Shown: positions 8,001-16,987, numbered from the stretch's first letter. The stretch is 64,000 bases of DNA from Flavobacteriales bacterium (GCA_027491075.1 JAIXWX010000025.1:310001-374000), one strand, 5' to 3'. Numbers and translations: made by a program. Notes: a model not told the origin generated them from the sequence alone.

Positions 8001-9545
8001 TTACCCTTCGTATTTTTCTAATTCATTAATTACGTGAACGATTCCTTTCAGAGGAATTTTTAACCAATCCGGCCTGCCATTCAATTCATATCCGATCTCG
8101 TAAATGGCTTTCTCTAATAAATGCAATAAGAACAAGAAGTTGATCTCAGACTTAGATGCGTATAATGGATTGTCTTGTCCAATATGTTTATAATAGGTCG
8201 TCCAAAAAGTATCGCTGATCAAATAGTACCAGCGGTCTGCAGACTTTTGGAGTTTCACTCTATCCGCAGTTTTGGTTTCGGAACTAAAGAAAAGTTTCGC
8301 ACTAACAGCATAGTGAAAGGATCTAACAATTCCGGCTACATCTTTAATGGGAGAATGCTTGATTTTTCGGTCGTGTATGGAACTCTCAGGTTCGCCTTCA
8401 AAATCAATGATCACATAATCCCGATTGTAATAAAGTATTTGTCCTAAATGATAGTCTCCATGAATTCGTGTTCGAAGAGATTTTAAAGGTTTTTTCTTCA
8501 CTTGCTCGAAGAATTTCATGACGAGTCCTTTTTTTCTCTGAAGTTTTTCGGCCATTTCTCGAGCTTCTTCGTCAAGTTGATCTTTGCGCTGTTCTAACAA
8601 GTGTAATCTTCCCTCTAGCAAATGGCACAAGTGATCATAGAGCCAAGTGCGATAACTGGGTGTAAACTTTTCAATTTTAAAAAGCTTGTCCTTTGTGTTT
8701 ACGGATAGCGCTAAGTGCATTTCAGCAGTGCGCTTTGCCAAGAGCTCCACATTTTCAAAGACAAATTCATGAATAGAAAATTCACCTTCAATAAAAGCTC
8801 TGAGAAAGTCATTCAGTTCATCTCCAGTACTTACCCAACTGTCTTTATCTGCATTGACCTTGTTCATCATCAATGCGAACGTCACAGGAGGAGTTTTTTT
8901 TCTGCTCCACACCAGACTCCCTGAATATGCAGGAATATTTTCAAAGTGGCCTTCTTGAGTTAAAAACTTGAGCATTTCCACTTCTGGATTGGTTTCTAGA
9001 AACAACTTTCGGTAAATTTTCATGAAGTACCGCTCGTTGAAGAAAATGCTACTGTTGCTTTGATCCACCCCTGGATTTCGACTGGAGTGATATTTTTCTG
9101 AGGCCAATACTTTGGTGCCTCGGTCAAAATCCAACTGTCCGTTATTGGTGGCGATAGGTTTACCTTGAAGCGTGTATTCAAATAATGCGCGATGAAAGTG
9201 GGAATCGTAAACCGCATCGTGTATGAAATACTCACCTTCTTCATTTATATATTCTGCGATGCAGCCTTCTGATTTTTCTTGAGAAAGTGACAAAGGAAGA
9301 AGATAGTATTCCGTGGAATGATCAAAATAGGTTGTTTCAAAAATGAATAGGTAATAGAGACTACCATCGTAATGCAAAGGAAGACAGTGGTCGGTGTTCA
9401 AGGCTTTTAACTGATAAGCTTTTCCTCCAAACCAACGCATGTGATGGAGTTGAGGCTGCAGCGCTTCAAGCAGATTATTTCTAGCTGTCGAGTCATCCGC
9501 AAATTCTTCCCAGGCTTTGGTAGCATGAATGCGATGTATTGACAT
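8001..9545 (-). CDS. mak: Maltokinase (Pep2/Mak type)
   Basis: Maltokinase phosphorylates maltose with ATP to maltose-1-phosphate, the donor for GlgE. The 514-residue protein has the N-terminal cap of the family and a phosphotransferase C-lobe with the diagnostic HGDYHLGQ (His362, Asp364) and IDFEGEP (Asp381) motifs. In many bacteria this domain is fused to trehalose synthase (TreS); here it stands alone and no treS is in the window. It lies between glgE and glgB on one strand. The 54-base gap to glgE contains a run of nine C and a short hexamer repeat. Confidence 0.93.
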   Translation of the reverse strand: MSIHRIHATKAWEEFADDSTARNNLLEALQPQLHHMRWFGGKAYQLKALNTDHCLPLHYDGSLYYLFIFETTYFDHSTEYYLLPLSLSQEKSEGCIAEYINEEGEYFIHDAVYDSHFHRALFEYTLQGKPIATNNGQLDFDRGTKVLASEKYHSSRNPGVDQSNSSIFFNERYFMKIYRKLFLETNPEVEMLKFLTQEGHFENIPAYSGSLVWSRKKTPPVTFALMMNKVNADKDSWVSTGDELNDFLRAFIEGEFSIHEFVFENVELLAKRTAEMHLALSVNTKDKLFKIEKFTPSYRTWLYDHLCHLLEGRLHLLEQRKDQLDEEAREMAEKLQRKKGLVMKFFEQVKKKPLKSLRTRIHGDYHLGQILYYNRDYVIIDFEGEPESSIHDRKIKHSPIKDVAGIVRSFHYAVSAKLFFSSETKTADRVKLQKSADRWYYLISDTFWTTYYKHIGQDNPLYASKSEINFLFLLHLLEKAIYEIGYELNGRPDWLKIPLKGIVHVINELEKYEG

Positions 9546-9570
9546 GTTGTAATTGTTTTATAAGTTGTTC

Positions 9571-9600
9571 GCCCCCCCCCATTCCCGTTCCCGTTCCCAT
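9571..9600. repeat. C9 homopolymer and GTTCCC hexamer repeat between glgE and mak
   Basis: The gap between the glgE stop and the mak start contains nine consecutive C (9572-9580) followed by ATTCCC-GTTCCC-GTTCCC-ATT on the plus strand. On the transcribed strand this is a G-rich element (GGGAAC repeats then G9) shortly before the maltokinase start. Long G/C homopolymers are prone to slippage. It lies in non-coding sequence, so it could affect spacing or RNA structure but not reading frame. Confidence 0.9.
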
Positions 9601-11573
9601 TATACCCCTTCAATCCTAAAGAAGTGAAACGGTAGTCTATACGGATCCAATTCTACAAAATTGGTACTGCCCGTCCAGATGTATCGATCGTCAGTGATCA
9701 AATCGTGGACGACATAACTTTCGTGTTCATTCTTGCCAATTGAAATCAAAGGAATGGTGATGTTACCACTTTGTTTATTGTAAGCATCAAGGTTAACGAC
9801 ACACAGGATTTTGTTATCGCCATACACTTTAAGCCAAGCCATCATTTGATCATTGGCGATATCACACACTTGGTAATTATTTGTAAAGTGCATCGCTTGA
9901 TTCTCATTGCGTAATTTGTTGATCAATGAGATAACATGCATGAGTTTATTACGATGTTCCCAATCCCAGTGTCTTACTTCATATTTCTCACTGTCCAAGT
10001 ATTCTTCTTTTCCTGGTAGAGCGGCATGTACCATTAATTCATAGCTCGGGCCGAATATCCCATAATTGGAAGATAAAGTGGCTGCCATGAAGTAACGCAG
10101 GATGAATTGAGGTTCGTGTCCACTTTGGGTAATGTAGGGATTGATGTCGTGCGTATTTGGCCAAAAGTTTGGTCGGAAATATTCTCTCATCGGACCCTTG
10201 GTGAGTTCATCCATGTATTGCATGAGCTCGCTTTTAGAATTTCTCCAAGTGTAGTACGTATAGCTTTGATGAAATCCTTTCTTGGCAAGATTTTCCATGA
10301 TCCGCGGACGTGTAAAAGCTTCACTGAGAAACAATACATCGGGGTGTTCTTTTTCTATTTCGCTCAAACACCACTGCCAAAAAATAAAACTCTTTGTATG
10401 TGGATTGTCCACTCTGAAAATTTTTATTCCTTGAGAAATCCAGTAATCCAAAATGCTTTTTAACTCTAACCACATGTTCTGCCAATCCTCATTTTCATAA
10501 TCCAGAGGAAGTACATCTTGGTATTTTTTCGGAGGATTTTCTGCATATTGAACGGTACCATCGGGACGCCATTTAAACCACTGAGGATATTCTTTCACGT
10601 AAGGATGATCGGGAGAACACTGTATAGCAAAGTCCATCGCAACCTCCATTCCCATTGCTGCCGTTTTCTTAATAAAGTCTTTGAATTCTTTTAATGTTCC
10701 TAATTCTGGAAGAATGTCTTTATGACCGCCTTTTCCAAGACCTGTAGCGTAAGGACAGCCTGGTTCTGATGCACCAGCATTCAAAGTATTGTTCTTTCCC
10801 TTTTTAAATGCTTCGCCAATAGGATGAATAGGAGGGAAGTAGACTACGTCGAAACCCATCTCTTTTATTCTAGGCAATAATTCTTCGCAGTCTTTGAAGG
10901 TGCCGTGATTGCTGCCTGGCTTTGCTGCGCTTCTTGGAAAGAAAGAATACCATGCAGAGAATCCAGCTCTTTTGCGATGTGCAACTACTTCAAAAGTCTT
11001 ATCAAAAAAAGTCGGGAAGCGCTCTAATGGATATTTATTAAAAAGATCTTCTAGAATGATGCTCGCGGCATATTCGTAGGTTGGATCATCTATTTCTTTA
11101 ATTGCTTGAAGAAGTTCTTTTTTTGCTTTTGGATAGTCTGAAATTAGCTGATTCAGATAGTCTTTTGCAATAGCTACTTGCACAGCCAACTCTTTATGGT
11201 CTTGTTCTGCTTTTCTCTTTCTAAAAGCATGAATCCAAGTGTTGGGATGGTCGATGAATCCTTTTATTGAAAATTCGTAATATCCTGTATTTTCACAATG
11301 AAAAAAACCTTGGAAGCGATCGTTTCCTAGCGATTGCATATTGGTTTCATTCCACTTTCTCGCGCCTTTTTTTCTATGAAGCAAAACGGCTTTAACATGA
11401 TCGTGTCCGTCTGTGAAAACATCGGCTTCTACAATGACCCATTCATATTCGACTCTCTTGGCGGGGTATAATCCTTTTTCAACTTGAGGGGTTACATTTT
11501 CTATGATCACTCTATTTCTTCCAATGTTATCAAATGGTTTGACGATAGAGCTACTTGATTTTTTCTTAGCCAT
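9600..11573 (-). CDS. glgE: Alpha-1,4-glucan:maltose-1-phosphate maltosyltransferase GlgE
   Basis: GlgE (GH13_3) transfers maltosyl units from maltose-1-phosphate onto growing alpha-1,4-glucan. The protein has the family N-terminal domain (RVIIENVTPQVEKGLYPAKR), the GFSAWYSFFPRS segment, the VYFPPIHPIG strand, the DFAIQCSPDHPYV loop, nucleophile Asp389 in KIFRVDNPHTK and acid Glu418 in LFLSEAF. I start it at the ATG of MAKKKSSSS (657 residues), one base after the GH31 stop. An in-frame ATG at 11609 would add 12 residues overlapping the GH31 gene and is less likely. The gene order GH31, glgE, mak, glgB gives a near-complete GlgE pathway lacking treS. Confidence 0.95.
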   Translation of the reverse strand: MAKKKSSSSIVKPFDNIGRNRVIIENVTPQVEKGLYPAKRVEYEWVIVEADVFTDGHDHVKAVLLHRKKGARKWNETNMQSLGNDRFQGFFHCENTGYYEFSIKGFIDHPNTWIHAFRKRKAEQDHKELAVQVAIAKDYLNQLISDYPKAKKELLQAIKEIDDPTYEYAASIILEDLFNKYPLERFPTFFDKTFEVVAHRKRAGFSAWYSFFPRSAAKPGSNHGTFKDCEELLPRIKEMGFDVVYFPPIHPIGEAFKKGKNNTLNAGASEPGCPYATGLGKGGHKDILPELGTLKEFKDFIKKTAAMGMEVAMDFAIQCSPDHPYVKEYPQWFKWRPDGTVQYAENPPKKYQDVLPLDYENEDWQNMWLELKSILDYWISQGIKIFRVDNPHTKSFIFWQWCLSEIEKEHPDVLFLSEAFTRPRIMENLAKKGFHQSYTYYTWRNSKSELMQYMDELTKGPMREYFRPNFWPNTHDINPYITQSGHEPQFILRYFMAATLSSNYGIFGPSYELMVHAALPGKEEYLDSEKYEVRHWDWEHRNKLMHVISLINKLRNENQAMHFTNNYQVCDIANDQMMAWLKVYGDNKILCVVNLDAYNKQSGNITIPLISIGKNEHESYVVHDLITDDRYIWTGSTNFVELDPYRLPFHFFRIEGV

Positions 11574-11574
11574 A

Positions 11575-13968
11575 TTAGCGGATGATGATTTCATGAAAGT
11601 TTTTCTCAACCGTGAATTTTAACTTACCCATGGCAGAGTTGCGCTTGCCTATTCCGGATATTTTTCCATCGACCATGTATTCCTTCGCGCTGAAAGGTAT
11701 TCCGGTAATGATCAACTTGAATTTTTCAAGTGTATCACTATAATTACCGATGGTATTTTGTCGGATTTGGAAAGATGTTTTGTTCCCTTTTACTTCAAAG
11801 CGAATAATGCGGTAGTTGCTGTTTTTGTACCCCATGTTTTCACCGTCATCGAGGTACAAGAAACTTTCTTCTTTTCCTTCTTTAAAAAAGACATGGAGTG
11901 TGATTTCTTTTACTTTTTTCTCTCCCACATACTGCATTTGAGGCCAAGCAGGAATAATCGCTCCTTCTCTTATGAATAGCGGTATTTGTTGAATGGTCGC
12001 TCCAACGATTACCTCCTGTGATCCTTTGTAATACTGATCGTTCCAATTGTAATACCAACCTCCAGAAGGCAAGTAAACGCTCTTGGTTTTTTCTCCTGGA
12101 GCACTTACTGGAGCCAATAAAAGGTGATCGCCTAACATAAATTCTTCATTGCGCAAGTAGGTTTCTGGATTGTCCTGATCAACGAAAACCAGCGGGCGCA
12201 GCATGGGGGTTCCATAGCGGTAGTTCTGCCAGAAGGTGGTGTATAAATAGGGAAGAAGTCTGTAGCGCATTTGAATAAACTTCTTGCAAATACCCTCATA
12301 ATAGCTTCCAAAACTCCACGGCTCTTGATCGAATCCCGTATCATTCGACGCACTATGCGTGCGCATGAATGGATGAAAAGCGGCCATTTGTATCCACCGA
12401 GTATACAATTCGCCATCGGGTTCTCCTATGAATCCTCCAATATCGCTTCCTGCAAAAGAAACTCCACTGATGGCCAGTCGCTGACATTGTTGAGAGGCAA
12501 TCCATAAATGTTCCCATGTAGCGGTATTATCTCCCGTCCATACAGAACTCCATTTTTGAATTCCTGCATAGCAACTGCGTGTAATTACAAAGGGACGCTT
12601 GGGCATCATGAACTTTTTTAGCCCTTGCCAAGTGGCTTTAGCCATCATGTGTCCGTAAATATTGTGCGCTTTGCGGTGACTTACATTTTCACCGTCGTAG
12701 TTATGTCTAACGTCTTCAGGGAATGTTCCAATCTCGAATACCGCTGGTTCGTTCATGTCGTTCCAAACTCCAGCTACGCCATTTTCAATAAGCACACCGA
12801 ATAAATCACTCCACCAATCTCTTACTTTGGGATCGGTGAAATCGGGAAACACGCACTTACCTGGCCAGACATCTCCTTCCATGAGAGCGCCATCCTGTCG
12901 ACGGCAGAAGACTTCTTTTTTCAAACCATCTACATAAACAGGATATTCGGGATCCACTTTGATTCCTGGATCGATGATCACTACTGTCTTAAAGCCTTCA
13001 TCTTCTAGCTCTTTTGTGAGTTTAGCTGGCTCTGGAAAATATTCCTTAGAAAAAGTAAAGCATCTAAATCCTTCCATGTAGTCGATATCTAAATACATCA
13101 CGTCGCAAGGAATTCCTCTTTTACGAAATTCCATCGCCACCGATTTTACTTTGCTATCGGGAAAATAAGACCATCTGCACTGATGGTATCCCAACGCCCA
13201 CATTGGAGGAAGTTCAGGCTTACCGGTCAGATTCGCAAATTCTTCTGCTACTTCTAAAAGCTTGGGTCCGTAGATAAAGTAGTAACTCATTTCTCCACCG
13301 CGTGACCAAAAACTGCTCACGTCATCCCGCTCAAGCCCTAAATCAAATAAGGTTCTAAATGTATTATCGAAAAATATTCCATAGGCCTTGCCATGATGAA
13401 GACCGTAATAGAAGGGGATGTTCTTATACAATGGATCCGTTTCAGATCCATAGGCGTAGGCGTCGGTGCCGTAGTTTTCGAAACGCTTCCCTCTTATTTG
13501 CAATGCACCGGGCTTATCACCTAAACCATAGAAGACTTCATCTTGCTGAATTTTTTTGGAACAATAAACGATTTTTCCTCCTTTCCATAAGTAATGCTGC
13601 CAGTGAAACCCAGCTTCATCTTCATTGATGACTAGACCGGAGTGGTCTGTTATTCGTACGTTGAGATTGCTTTTATTTATAAAGCATTTGACCTGTTTGG
13701 TAATTATTCCTACATACTCGCCATCGTCAAAGGCACTCAACGAAATGAGACTGTCCTGCAAGTCGGCAGGAACGGCATAACTAAAGTCACGGTGAAAGGT
13801 TCCGTCAGCGGCATAGCGAAAACGAATGACTTTATCATTGACCACTCGCACTTCTAGTTTAGTTTCTGAAGAATAAAAAAAGAAGTAATTTCCTTTTTGC
13901 TCCCATCTCTTAACCTGATCGGGGTAATATTTTGCTGAGTATTTTTCGTTTCTTGCTGATACTTGCAT
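11575..13968 (-). CDS. Glycoside hydrolase family 31 alpha-glucosidase
   Basis: GH31 enzymes remove terminal alpha-linked glucose from oligosaccharides or related substrates. The catalytic block GVWNDMNEPAVF gives nucleophile Asp404 and WTGDNTATWEHL gives acid/base Asp480 (numbered from the start used here). An N-terminal GH31 domain and C-terminal beta domains (RPLVFVDQDNPETY and beyond) are present. I choose the ATG of MQVSARNEKY (797 residues): the 44 extra codons possible upstream look unlike the family and would run across a TAccTTTG promoter box at 13992-13999. No signal peptide is evident, so it is probably cytoplasmic. It is the first gene of the glucan operon and could trim malto-oligosaccharides; the true substrate is unknown. 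Confidence 0.93.
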   Translation of the reverse strand: MQVSARNEKYSAKYYPDQVKRWEQKGNYFFFYSSETKLEVRVVNDKVIRFRYAADGTFHRDFSYAVPADLQDSLISLSAFDDGEYVGIITKQVKCFINKSNLNVRITDHSGLVINEDEAGFHWQHYLWKGGKIVYCSKKIQQDEVFYGLGDKPGALQIRGKRFENYGTDAYAYGSETDPLYKNIPFYYGLHHGKAYGIFFDNTFRTLFDLGLERDDVSSFWSRGGEMSYYFIYGPKLLEVAEEFANLTGKPELPPMWALGYHQCRWSYFPDSKVKSVAMEFRKRGIPCDVMYLDIDYMEGFRCFTFSKEYFPEPAKLTKELEDEGFKTVVIIDPGIKVDPEYPVYVDGLKKEVFCRRQDGALMEGDVWPGKCVFPDFTDPKVRDWWSDLFGVLIENGVAGVWNDMNEPAVFEIGTFPEDVRHNYDGENVSHRKAHNIYGHMMAKATWQGLKKFMMPKRPFVITRSCYAGIQKWSSVWTGDNTATWEHLWIASQQCQRLAISGVSFAGSDIGGFIGEPDGELYTRWIQMAAFHPFMRTHSASNDTGFDQEPWSFGSYYEGICKKFIQMRYRLLPYLYTTFWQNYRYGTPMLRPLVFVDQDNPETYLRNEEFMLGDHLLLAPVSAPGEKTKSVYLPSGGWYYNWNDQYYKGSQEVIVGATIQQIPLFIREGAIIPAWPQMQYVGEKKVKEITLHVFFKEGKEESFLYLDDGENMGYKNSNYRIIRFEVKGNKTSFQIRQNTIGNYSDTLEKFKLIITGIPFSAKEYMVDGKISGIGKRNSAMGKLKFTVEKNFHEIIIR

Positions 13969-13991
13969 AGGATCGGTGTTGCTTAACTGCC

Positions 13992-13999
13992 CAAAGGTA
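13992..13999 (-). promoter_or_regulatory. Candidate -7 element for the GH31-glgE-mak-glgB operon
   Basis: On the minus strand this reads TACCTTTG, an exact match to the Bacteroidota -7 consensus TAnnTTTG, 23 bases before the ATG at 13968. No good TTG is seen at the usual 19-20 base distance upstream. The box also argues for the shorter GH31 start. Confidence 0.5.
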
Positions 14000-14145
14000 A
14001 GACCTGAAAAATCAGTATAAGTGTATTTTTTACACTTTCTTAGTGGAGATATTAACCTTTCTCCTCTAATAGCGAATTTAATGACTTCTTGTAGAAACAC
14101 ATAAATTCTCTATTTTCGTCATCTAACTACCAAAACCTTCTCATC

Positions 14146-14682
14146 ATGAAAATTGTAAAGTTTTTAGTAATGGGCTTTGTTGTCGTCATAGCGGTGTACG
14201 TTGTGATGTGTATTCTTGGCCCAAAGAGTTTCCAAACGGAAAAGTCTATTGTAGTGAATGCAAGTCCTCAAACGGTGTTTGCACTGACTTCTGATTTCAA
14301 TAAATGGTCGAAGTGGTCGCCGTGGCAACAAAAGGATGCACAAATGAAAAACATGATTAGCGGAAACCCGGGGGAAATAGGGCATAAGATGATTTGGGAG
14401 AGCGAGTCACAAGGCAGCGGAGAGCAAGAGATCGTGGAGGTAAAACTGGATGAAATGATCAAAACGAAGTTGTCATTCAAAGATTGGGACGAAGTAAGTT
14501 ATGCTTCTTTCTTTATCACTCCTCAGGGCGAATCGACGAAGGTAAGTTGGACGATGGAGGGAAGTGAGATACCTTTCATGATGCGTGGCATGATGGTAGC
14601 GTTTAACGCGATGGGAACATTGGAAGAGGATTATGAACAGGGGCTGTCATCCATCAAAAAGCTATCGGAGGAAGTTCGCTAA
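14146..14682 (+). CDS. SRPBCC-fold (polyketide cyclase/START-like) membrane-anchored protein
   Basis: A 178-residue protein with an N-terminal membrane helix (FLVMGFVVVIAVYVVMCILG) followed by a SRPBCC domain: IVVNASPQTVFALTSDFNKWSKWSPW, then GEIGHKMIWESE and VSWTMEGSEIPF. The fold binds hydrophobic ligands; family members in Bacteroidota are mostly uncharacterised, so no substrate is proposed. It is transcribed divergently from the GH31 operon and converges on dnaA, with a strong palindromic terminator between them. Confidence 0.8.
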   Translation: MKIVKFLVMGFVVVIAVYVVMCILGPKSFQTEKSIVVNASPQTVFALTSDFNKWSKWSPWQQKDAQMKNMISGNPGEIGHKMIWESESQGSGEQEIVEVKLDEMIKTKLSFKDWDEVSYASFFITPQGESTKVSWTMEGSEIPFMMRGMMVAFNAMGTLEEDYEQGLSSIKKLSEEVR

Positions 14683-14718
14683 GTCGGGTATGCGTTTTAA
14701 TCAGCTTTGATAAAAAAG

Positions 14719-14745
14719 AAAAAGGGGCCATGGCCCCTTTTTTTC
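14719..14745. terminator. Bidirectional terminator between SRPBCC gene and dnaA
   Basis: A perfect 20-base palindrome (AAAGGGGCCATGGCCCCTTT, 14721-14740) is flanked by A-runs on the left and T-runs on the right. It can therefore end transcription of the plus-strand SRPBCC gene and of the minus-strand dnaA. Confidence 0.93.
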
Positions 14746-14764
14746 TTATCTTCTTCTTCAAGGA

Positions 14765-16195
14765 TTAACTAATGCTCAGCTTTTTCTCCAAGTCCTCTAG
14801 GTACTTTCTAAAGTGCTTATCGGTTTCTTGAAGATTATTTACTGTTCTGCAAGCGTGAAGCACCGTCGCGTGGTCTTTGCCTCCGCAGTGCGCTCCAATA
14901 CTGGCCAAGCTGCTCTTCGTCATTTTCTTTGCGAAATACATCGCAATTTGACGCGCCTGAACAATTTCTCGCTTTCTGGTTTTGCTCTTCAATAATTCAA
15001 TCGGCAGGTCAAAATAGTCACATACCACTTTCTGGATGTAGTCAATGCTCACCTCACGTGCAGTATTCTTGACAAACTTGTCAATCATTTGCTTGGCAAG
15101 TTCCAAATTGATCGATTTCTTATTCAATGAAGACTGAGCGATCAAAGAGATCAACGCTCCTTCTAGCTCGCGAACGTTGGTTGTGATGCTGTATGCAAGG
15201 TATTCTACCACTTCGTCTGGAAGATCGATACCATCGCTGTACATCTTCTTTTTCAAGATTGCGATGCGCGTTTCTAATGAAGGAACTTGCAGGTCTGCAC
15301 TCAATCCCCACTTGAATCGAGACAGAAGACGTTGCTCCATGCCTTGCATTTCTACAGGAGGCTTGTCACTTGTCAAAATGATTTGCTTACCTGTTTGGTG
15401 CAAATGGTTGAATATATGGAAGAACACATCTTGTGTTTTTTCCTTTCCGCTGAAAAACTGCACATCATCGATGATCAACACGTCCATCATTTGATAGAAA
15501 TGTGAAAAATCATTCACTGTATTGTTTCTTACAGCATCAATGAACTGATGTGTAAACTTCTCTGAACTTACGTACAAGACTGTTTTCTCAGGGTACTTAT
15601 TCTTGATCTCTATACCAATAGCATGTGCTAAGTGGGTTTTTCCAAGACCAACACCTCCGTAAATCAGAAGTGGGTTAAATGCAGTTCCTCCTGGTTTGTT
15701 AGCGACAGCGTAGCCTGCGCTGCGAGCCAAACGATTGCAATCTCCCTCTATGAAATTTTCAAAACTATAATTGGGGTTCAAATTGCTGTCAACATTCAAT
15801 TTGCGCAATCCAGGAATAATAAATGGATTCTTGATGGGGGATTCACCCATGTCAAGTGGCATACTTACTGGCGCATTCTTTACAGCCTTGCGATTGCTCG
15901 TTGGAACCTTAATGGTGTATGGATTGCTATTATTATGATTGTTCTCCATAATAATAGAATACTCCAATCGACCATCCGTTCCCAATTCCTTGCGAATGAT
16001 TTTTTTCAAAAGAGTCACATAATGCTCCTCCAACCACTCATAAAAGAATTGCGATGGAACTTGTATAGTGAGAATGTTGTCTTCGAGCTTTACAGGTTTG
16101 ATAGGTTCGAACCAGGTTTTAAATCCTTGCGGACTAACATTGTCTTTTATTACTTCAAGGCAGCTTTGCCAAACCTGATTATGGTCCTTATTCAT
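14765..16195 (-). CDS. dnaA: Chromosomal replication initiator DnaA
   Basis: DnaA binds DnaA boxes, oligomerises with ATP and opens the origin. The protein shows domain I at the N terminus (VWQSCLEVIKDNVSPQGFKTWFEPI), the AAA+ Walker A GGVGLGKTHL, Walker B LIIDDVQF, the sensor/arginine region (EQRLLSRFKWG) and the C-terminal DnaA-box-binding signature GGKDHATVLHACRTV. I take the ATG at 16195 (MNKDHNQ, 476 residues); a GTG four codons upstream is possible but less likely. The gene is alone on its strand with its own 3' terminator and a 381-base upstream intergenic region. Confidence 0.98.
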   Translation of the reverse strand: MNKDHNQVWQSCLEVIKDNVSPQGFKTWFEPIKPVKLEDNILTIQVPSQFFYEWLEEHYVTLLKKIIRKELGTDGRLEYSIIMENNHNNSNPYTIKVPTSNRKAVKNAPVSMPLDMGESPIKNPFIIPGLRKLNVDSNLNPNYSFENFIEGDCNRLARSAGYAVANKPGGTAFNPLLIYGGVGLGKTHLAHAIGIEIKNKYPEKTVLYVSSEKFTHQFIDAVRNNTVNDFSHFYQMMDVLIIDDVQFFSGKEKTQDVFFHIFNHLHQTGKQIILTSDKPPVEMQGMEQRLLSRFKWGLSADLQVPSLETRIAILKKKMYSDGIDLPDEVVEYLAYSITTNVRELEGALISLIAQSSLNKKSINLELAKQMIDKFVKNTAREVSIDYIQKVVCDYFDLPIELLKSKTRKREIVQARQIAMYFAKKMTKSSLASIGAHCGGKDHATVLHACRTVNNLQETDKHFRKYLEDLEKKLSIS

Positions 16196-16576
16196 GCTTA
16201 ATTTCACGTATGGTTAATTCGGTAAAAAGAAATCTGGTAGGTTTAGAAAGGCTAAAGTAGTCTATCTGTCCTAATGCGTGACAAAAGAAGAACGAAAAAA
16301 GTGAAAAAAAAAAGGATTGGCCTATTGATTTTTCGAAAAGTTTGTTTAGAACAGTTTTTTGCACAAATCCCTTGACTGATGCAGTTTTTTGACAGGTCTT
16401 CGCACCCCGCTTGAACTGGTGTTTACTAAACTTTTATTTTCCATGTACTTAAGGAGAAAGTTCTCAAAAAATAAGAATGAGACAATCACTCTTTATTTAT
16501 TTAAGCGATCTCTTTTTTTTGAGAATTTCTGAAGATGAATTGTTGATTGCTATCAACAGGTGTTTTAATTTGTAGC
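16196..16576. other. dnaA upstream intergenic region with repeats and one DnaA-box-like site
   Basis: This divergent, AT-rich gap holds several ordered elements. The 10-mer CAGTTTTTTG occurs twice as a direct repeat exactly 30 bases apart (16352-16361 and 16382-16391). The first copy runs into TTTTGCACA, which fits the relaxed DnaA-box pattern TTWTNCACA. An inverted repeat (TTCTCAAAAAA at 16461-16471, TTTTTTGAGAA at 16515-16525) with a 43-base loop follows. An A-rich tract lies near 16294-16313. A cluster of DnaA boxes, as expected of a classical oriC, is not seen. Confidence 0.5.
16543..16572 (+). promoter_or_regulatory. Candidate promoter for the thioesterase gene
   Basis: TTG at 16543-16545, a 19-base spacer and TTAATTTG at 16565-16572 (one mismatch to TAnnTTTG) match the Bacteroidota promoter layout. 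Only four bases separate the box from the ATG at 16577, so transcription would begin at or next to the start codon. Confidence 0.5.
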
Positions 16577-16987
16577 ATGTTTATAACCGAAACGAAAATC
16601 CGAGTGCGCTACGCAGAAACGGATAGAATGGGATATGTCTATTACGGCAATTATGCCACCTATCTGGAAGTGGCTAGGGTAGAGGCCCTGAGAGAGTTGG
16701 GAGTAAGTTATCGTGAATTGGAGGATAACGGCATTTTACTGCCTGTTGCAGAGTTTGCAATCAAGTATTTCGTACCAGCTTATTACGATGACGAAATAGT
16801 CATTAAATCAAGCATCATAGAAATGCCAACGGTGAAAATAAAATTCTCTTATGAAATGTACAAAGGAGATGTACAACTGAATAAGGCCTCGACAGACTTG
16901 GTTTTCGTTGACAAAAACACAATGAGACCAACGCGTTGTCCAAATACAATTTTGGAGAAACTCAGCCCGTTTTTTAATCTAAAATGA
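16577..16987 (+). CDS. Hotdog-fold acyl-CoA thioesterase (YbgC/4HBT family)
   Basis: A 136-residue single-domain thioesterase. The family motif YAETDRMGYVYYGNYATYLEVAR near the N terminus includes the catalytic Asp of the 4HBT/YbgC group, followed by typical FAIKYFVPAYYDDEIVI and TDLVFVD strands. Such enzymes hydrolyse acyl-CoA in the cytoplasm; the chain length handled is unknown. The ATG at 16577 fits the family N terminus; a TTG ten codons earlier is rejected because it would run through the promoter box. The 3' end overlaps that of the convergent GIN-domain gene by 14 bases. Confidence 0.9.
   Translation: MFITETKIRVRYAETDRMGYVYYGNYATYLEVARVEALRELGVSYRELEDNGILLPVAEFAIKYFVPAYYDDEIVIKSSIIEMPTVKIKFSYEMYKGDVQLNKASTDLVFVDKNTMRPTRCPNTILEKLSPFFNLK

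Noticed and set aside
11574-11609. Longer glgE start at 11609
   Set aside because: It would overlap the GH31 gene by 35 bases; the ATG one base after the GH31 stop gives the MAKKK start resembling GlgB.
13969-14100. 44-residue N-terminal extension of the GH31 enzyme
   Set aside because: The added residues do not look like a GH31 domain or a signal peptide and would span the TAccTTTG promoter box.
15632-16201. 189-codon plus-strand frame opposite dnaA
   Set aside because: dnaA is certain in the other strand; the antisense frame has no recognisable domain and low-complexity composition typical of shadow frames.
16208-16576. Classical oriC next to dnaA
   Set aside because: Only one relaxed DnaA-box match was found; without a box cluster or whole-genome GC-skew the claim is not supported, so it is listed only as a lead.
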